Shown: one piece after another, positions 60,715 through 64,000 of the stretch
Position numbering within the stretch: position 1 is the first letter of the stretch
Layout: every line of letters begins with the position of its first letter
Translations under genes and position numbers: made by a program
NCBI GenBank assembly: GCA_934569045.1
Contig: CAKTJX010000007.1
Span: forward strand, 1-64,000
Reading direction: 5' to 3'
DNA: 64,000 nucleotides
From: an uncultured Oscillospiraceae bacterium
Lineage (GTDB): Bacteria; Bacillota; Clostridia; Oscillospirales; Oscillospiraceae
The notes under the pieces: model-generated
Databases searched by the model: none
Seen by the model: the letters and a program-made list of their open reading frames with translations, nothing else
What the model was told of the DNA's origin: nothing

Positions 60715-62175
60715 TTACACGTTGCTCAGGTCGTCGTCCTTCATGCACAGATGAACCGCGCCCACCTTGAAGGTCTGGGGCAGGGCCAGGATTCTGGGAT
60801 TGGGGCCGACGTACTTCTTCATGGCATCGGCCAGCGCCTCTTCAAAGGTGGCACGGGTCTTGAGGCCCATGCCTCTGGCAATACCGGGCTCCTGGGCCCC
60901 TACAATGTAGATGGCGGAGGTGTTCATCTCGGCAATATGGCCGCAGCTCATCATGGAGAAGCCATGGAAGGGGTGGAACGCATTCGCGAAGCGGTACTTG
61001 CGGATATACTCCTGATTGGTGGCAAAGTACTCGCCGTAGCGGTTCATATCCGCGAGGGTGTTCATGTGGTCATGCTGGAACATTTCGTAGAGCTCCCGCA
61101 GATAGGGCCAGCGCTCGTCGTGGAAGTAGCCGTTGCAGATGGAGGAGCAGATGATCACGCAGTTGTCCTTCATGACCCGCTTGTGCCGGATGACCTGGGC
61201 GGAGAGGGCCTGCATCATCTGGATGGGGTTGGTACCCATGCCGTCGCCGTAGTGGAAGTTCTGGGGCATGCCGAAGACCATCACATCGTACTTCTCCTCG
61301 GCAAAGGGGACATAGGTCCGCTTGTTGGCGATCTTCCAGCTCTCGGGCATCATCACGGCGGCGTAGCCGGAGTAAATGGCGATCTGTCGGGAGTAGGTAT
61401 CCAGCACCGCGTCACAGCAGAAGAAGGGATGGCCCATCTTCTCCTCCATGTGCATGCCGATCTCGTCAAACTTGGTGCGCATCAGGCTGTGGCCGGAGAC
61501 GGGGGTGAAGTCCTCCCGGTGCATGACCTTGGGCACATGGTGAGAGGCGATGCTCCGCCAGTGGGTAATGCCGGTGGCACAGTGCTTATAGCCGCCAGAG
61601 TAGCCGCCGTAGGGGTTGCCTTGAACATGGCCGATGAGAATAGGAATGTCACAGTCGAAGACATACTTATTCATCAGCACCGGGTCGCCCCGGCGGGTTA
61701 CGCCCAGGTCTACCATATGCTCCGGGTCCTCGGAATCGTGACTGGTGATCTGGTTGGTCCAATAGAATTCATTGAAGAGCTTCTCCCCCAGGATCTGCCG
61801 CATCTCGCTTTCGGTGGAGCGGGGGTGCAGGCCGTTGGAGAACAGCAGCAGGATATCCTCCTTCTTCACGCCGCCAGCGTACAGCTCTTCCAGGCAGGCG
61901 GTGATGGAGACCTTCCGGTGGGCGGTGGGCTGGCAGCCGCCCTTGACGATATCGGGAATGACAATGACCGCTGTCTTTCCGGGGGCGGCCAGCTCCCGCA
62001 GGGGAGCCATACCCATGGGATGCCGCAGAGAATCCAGGGTGGCAGCATACAGGCTGTCCCAGTCCTGGGGCAGGCATTCGGGGTCGGGAACGGTCTTGCC
62101 GGGGATGAAGACCTCGGTGCTGTCAGGCAGCTCCGCGGACATGAGGCCCTGGCCGTATTCAAAATCCAATTTCAT
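60715..62175 (-). CDS. LarA-like (DUF2088) nickel-pincer-dependent racemase/epimerase family protein
   Basis: 486 residues, somewhat longer than lactate racemase LarA (about 425). By eye-alignment with LarA, H117 (GLHPRST) matches His108, K197 in GGYSGGYKH matches the cofactor-tethering Lys184, and H213 matches nickel ligand His200. The position of catalytic His174 seems to be N187 (GNPYGGYSGG). So it may bind the Ni-pincer cofactor but catalyse a different or altered reaction on an alpha-hydroxy acid or sugar acid. It lies 12 bases after the TIM-like gene. No larB/C/E cofactor genes are in view. Confidence 0.75.
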   Translation of the reverse strand: MKLDFEYGQGLMSAELPDSTEVFIPGKTVPDPECLPQDWDSLYAATLDSLRHPMGMAPLRELAAPGKTAVIVIPDIVKGGCQPTAHRKVSITACLEELYAGGVKKEDILLLFSNGLHPRSTESEMRQILGEKLFNEFYWTNQITSHDSEDPEHMVDLGVTRRGDPVLMNKYVFDCDIPILIGHVQGNPYGGYSGGYKHCATGITHWRSIASHHVPKVMHREDFTPVSGHSLMRTKFDEIGMHMEEKMGHPFFCCDAVLDTYSRQIAIYSGYAAVMMPESWKIANKRTYVPFAEEKYDVMVFGMPQNFHYGDGMGTNPIQMMQALSAQVIRHKRVMKDNCVIICSSICNGYFHDERWPYLRELYEMFQHDHMNTLADMNRYGEYFATNQEYIRKYRFANAFHPFHGFSMMSCGHIAEMNTSAIYIVGAQEPGIARGMGLKTRATFEEALADAMKKYVGPNPRILALPQTFKVGAVHLCMKDDDLSNV

Positions 62176-62187
62176 AGGTAGTTCTCC

Positions 62188-63024
62188 TTATTTTCCAAGA
62201 TAGGTGCGGATGATTTCCAGGTACTCCTCGGGATAGAAGCCGATTTCTCCCTGGAACCGGGTCAGAGCGATGAGGCCGCCGTCAATCTCTGGGATGGAGG
62301 CCAGCATCTCGGCGTTGTCCACCTTCAGGCCGCCACCGTAGACCACGTCGCAGCCCCCGGTGACTTCCTTGACGAACCGGGCGATCTTCTGGATGTAGTC
62401 CCGGCCAGCCGGGGTTTTGCCCGGGCCGATGGACCAGATGGGCTCGTAGCCGATGACCACCTTGGTCTTGTCCACGCCGTCCAGACCGATTTCCAGCTGC
62501 TCCCGCAGGACCTCGTCCCAGCGGTCCAGTTCCGTATCCTTCTCACCGATGCAGTAGAGGACGGTCATTTCGTTTTCCACAGCCAGCTTGATCTCCTGGT
62601 TGAGGATGCGGTTGACGGCCTTGGTGTCTACCACCCCAGCCTCGGCCAGGATGCCCACCTTGTCGTTCCGCTCCTCACAGTGGCCAATGATGGTGGCGCT
62701 GACCCCCATGGCAAGCATGGCGGAGACAGGCCGGTTGGTAGTGAAAGCCCCGAAGTTGCCGCCGACGGCGGTATTCATCCGGTAGACGCTCTGGCAGCCG
62801 ATCTGCACAGGGCTGTTTTCACTGCGGGCAGCCACGGCGCTCAGAAGGTGAGCCTCCGGCAGGTACTGGACGAACTCCACCTCGGCAGGATCGTATTTCT
62901 TTAGCGCCTCCTGGGTATTTTTCACAATGTAGTCGCCCCACTCCTGCATGGGAGCGATGCGGTTGACGCCGCCGTAGCAGACGGGCACGTCAAAGCGCTT
63001 CAGGTTCAGAAAAATATGTTTCAT
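62188..63024 (-). CDS. Triosephosphate isomerase-like protein, divergent
   Basis: 278 residues, longer than the usual 250. The catalytic residues of TIM are kept: K9 (NLKRF instead of NWKMN), H115 (IGHCEER instead of IGHSERR) and E194 (YEPIWSIGPGK). The C-terminal phosphate-binding part differs: YGGGLKVDNAEM, then GGLIALTRF instead of the usual DG-LVGGASL. It could be a real glycolytic TIM, or a paralogue acting on another sugar-phosphate as EryH/DerI proteins do. Five bases after the phosphofructokinase gene. Confidence 0.8.
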   Translation of the reverse strand: MKHIFLNLKRFDVPVCYGGVNRIAPMQEWGDYIVKNTQEALKKYDPAEVEFVQYLPEAHLLSAVAARSENSPVQIGCQSVYRMNTAVGGNFGAFTTNRPVSAMLAMGVSATIIGHCEERNDKVGILAEAGVVDTKAVNRILNQEIKLAVENEMTVLYCIGEKDTELDRWDEVLREQLEIGLDGVDKTKVVIGYEPIWSIGPGKTPAGRDYIQKIARFVKEVTGGCDVVYGGGLKVDNAEMLASIPEIDGGLIALTRFQGEIGFYPEEYLEIIRTYLGK

Positions 63025-63029
63025 GGTGA

Positions 63030-64000
63030 TTACCTCAAAATCGCGTAGTCGGGCATTTTGTCCAGCATCAACGGCATGGCGTAATCGAAGAACCGGTCAT
63101 CGATCCTGTTGCTGTCAATGATCCATTCCAGGGGGAACTTCTTCTCCACATTGGCAACCTTTTCCAGGGGGGCCAAGAACAGGTCAAAGGCGTAGGTTTC
63201 GTCCCGATGGGCATTGATGGCCACCATATAGTCCGTCTCCCCCGCCAGCGCCGCTTCCACAGCCTTTTTGCCTACGGCGTAGGCTTCCAGCTGGTCGACT
63301 TTGGATGCGTAGGGGATGGCCGCCCGGCCCAGCAGACCGGGCTTTTCGGCACGGGACTTGATGTTCAGCTTTTGGATGATGGAATCCGTCACATGCTGGG
63401 CGGTGCCGCCGGGGACCATGTGGCCAAAGCCGTCCACAATGCCTGTGGAGGCCAGAGGCTTGCCATCCAGACCGCAGATCCCTTCGGAGACCGTCACCAG
63501 CAGGCCGCGACCTTTTGCCCAGGCGGACTCGATGTCAGAGAGCATTTTATCCTCGTCCACCAGTTTTTCCGGCAGATAGGTCAGCACCTCGCAGTTGGTG
63601 GCCCGGGCGGCCAGAGCGGAGGCGGCGGTGACCCATCCGGCGTTCCGGCCCATGAGCTCCAATACCACCACATGGATGGGAAGCCCGGAGGCGTCCAGTG
63701 CCAGCTCGCAGGCGGCTTCTCCGGCGTACCGGGCGGCAGAGCCGAAGCCGGGGCAATGGTCGGTGATATCCAGGTCATTGTCCATGGTTTTGGGAATGCC
63801 GATGACCTTTACATCCAGCCCTTCCTTCTGGGCCAGCTTCGATACCTTGTTGCAGGTGTCCATGGAGTCGTTGCCGCCGTTGTAGAAGAAGCAGCCGATG
63901 TTGAATTTTTTCAGGGTTTCAATGACGGTGGGGTAGTCCGCGTCCGTCAGCTTCCGGCGGCAGGAGCCGATGGCGGAGGCGGGGGTGTGGGCAAGCTTTG
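63030..64000 (-). CDS. PPi-dependent-type 6-phosphofructokinase, 5' end outside the window
   Basis: About 323 residues are visible; the N-terminus lies past 64000. GGNDSMDT near the left end (instead of GGDGS) and PKTMDND (instead of PGTIDND) are the marks of pyrophosphate-dependent enzymes. MGRNAGWVT, the PEG-like phosphate site and VPGGTAQHVTDS follow in normal order. It converts fructose-6-P to fructose-1,6-bisphosphate with PPi, reversibly. It heads a run of glycolysis-like genes (TIM-like, LarA-like) on the same strand, so the group may act on one sugar pathway. Confidence 0.9.
   Translation of the reverse strand, partial: KLAHTPASAIGSCRRKLTDADYPTVIETLKKFNIGCFFYNGGNDSMDTCNKVSKLAQKEGLDVKVIGIPKTMDNDLDITDHCPGFGSAARYAGEAACELALDASGLPIHVVVLELMGRNAGWVTAASALAARATNCEVLTYLPEKLVDEDKMLSDIESAWAKGRGLLVTVSEGICGLDGKPLASTGIVDGFGHMVPGGTAQHVTDSIIQKLNIKSRAEKPGLLGRAAIPYASKVDQLEAYAVGKKAVEAALAGETDYMVAINAHRDETYAFDLFLAPLEKVANVEKKFPLEWIIDSNRIDDRFFDYAMPLMLDKMPDYAILR

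Overview
The window is about 64 kb of high-GC, gene-dense chromosome. It most resembles a gut-type low-motility Clostridia of the Oscillospiraceae/Ruminococcaceae kind. The reasons are Gram-positive-style lipoprotein signals, strong AGGAGG ribosome sites, sigma-A promoters with 17-bp spacers, a T-box in front of pheST, a PPi-type phosphofructokinase and GTAGGGGCGGC-type intergenic repeats. No rRNA, CRISPR array, prophage or intact insertion sequence is visible. The taxonomic placement is an inference from style and gene content only.

Layout. 0-3.6 kb: a DEDD exonuclease, a repeat-filled gap, then the operon azlC-azlD-mntP-vanZ. 3.6-7.3 kb: a URO-D family protein and an SLC13/DASS permease, divergent from a LysR regulator, with clear divergent promoters. 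7.3-14.4 kb (minus strand): two MATE exporters, nagA, an amidohydrolase, a YgjP-type metalloprotease and a GH25/SH3 lipoprotein. 14.5-20.3 kb: a MacAB/YknXYZ-like exporter with one adaptor on each side of the ABC pair. 20.3-26.6 kb (minus): a hypothetical gene, a DUF6020-like membrane protein, a small array of hairpins separated by constant ATTTC boxes, then pheT, pheS and their T-box. 26.6-32.4 kb: palindromic repeat elements, an HTH-desulfoferrodoxin fusion regulator, a GH3 lipoprotein, a third MATE exporter, a fragment of a tyrosine-kinase gene, an MFS transporter and an AT-rich gene remnant.

32.4-44.4 kb: mgtE and a multi-membrane-span protein, then a beta-glucoside uptake locus. In that locus lacI, a solute-binding protein and two permeases face GH94 phosphorylase and GH1 beta-glucosidase across an operator region. 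44.4-50 kb: rpe, a FeoA-FeoB fusion with its Cys-rich small partner, and a YtrA-type GntR-ABC operon under a perfect 18+18 bp palindrome. 50.1-55.3 kb (minus): one six-gene operon combining two serine esterases, an ATP-grasp ligase and a polar amino-acid-type ABC importer. This is the best candidate in the window for an undescribed pathway. 55.3-59 kb: PHP phosphatase, mutY, a membrane-anchored PIG-L deacetylase and tRNA-Arg(ACG) with mobile-element debris beside it. 59.5-64 kb (minus): PPi-phosphofructokinase (cut by the window end), a divergent triosephosphate-isomerase-like protein, a LarA-like protein lacking one catalytic His, and a split chromate transporter.

The most interesting items are the ATTTC hairpin array, a dispersed family of palindromic elements that carry terminators inside conserved GTATAC ends, the esterase/ATP-grasp/ABC operon, the HTH-desulfoferrodoxin fusion with its iron-sulfur-type Cys site kept but a catalytic His lost, and the TIM-like/LarA-like pair. 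All functional calls rest on reading motifs by eye; no database search was possible.
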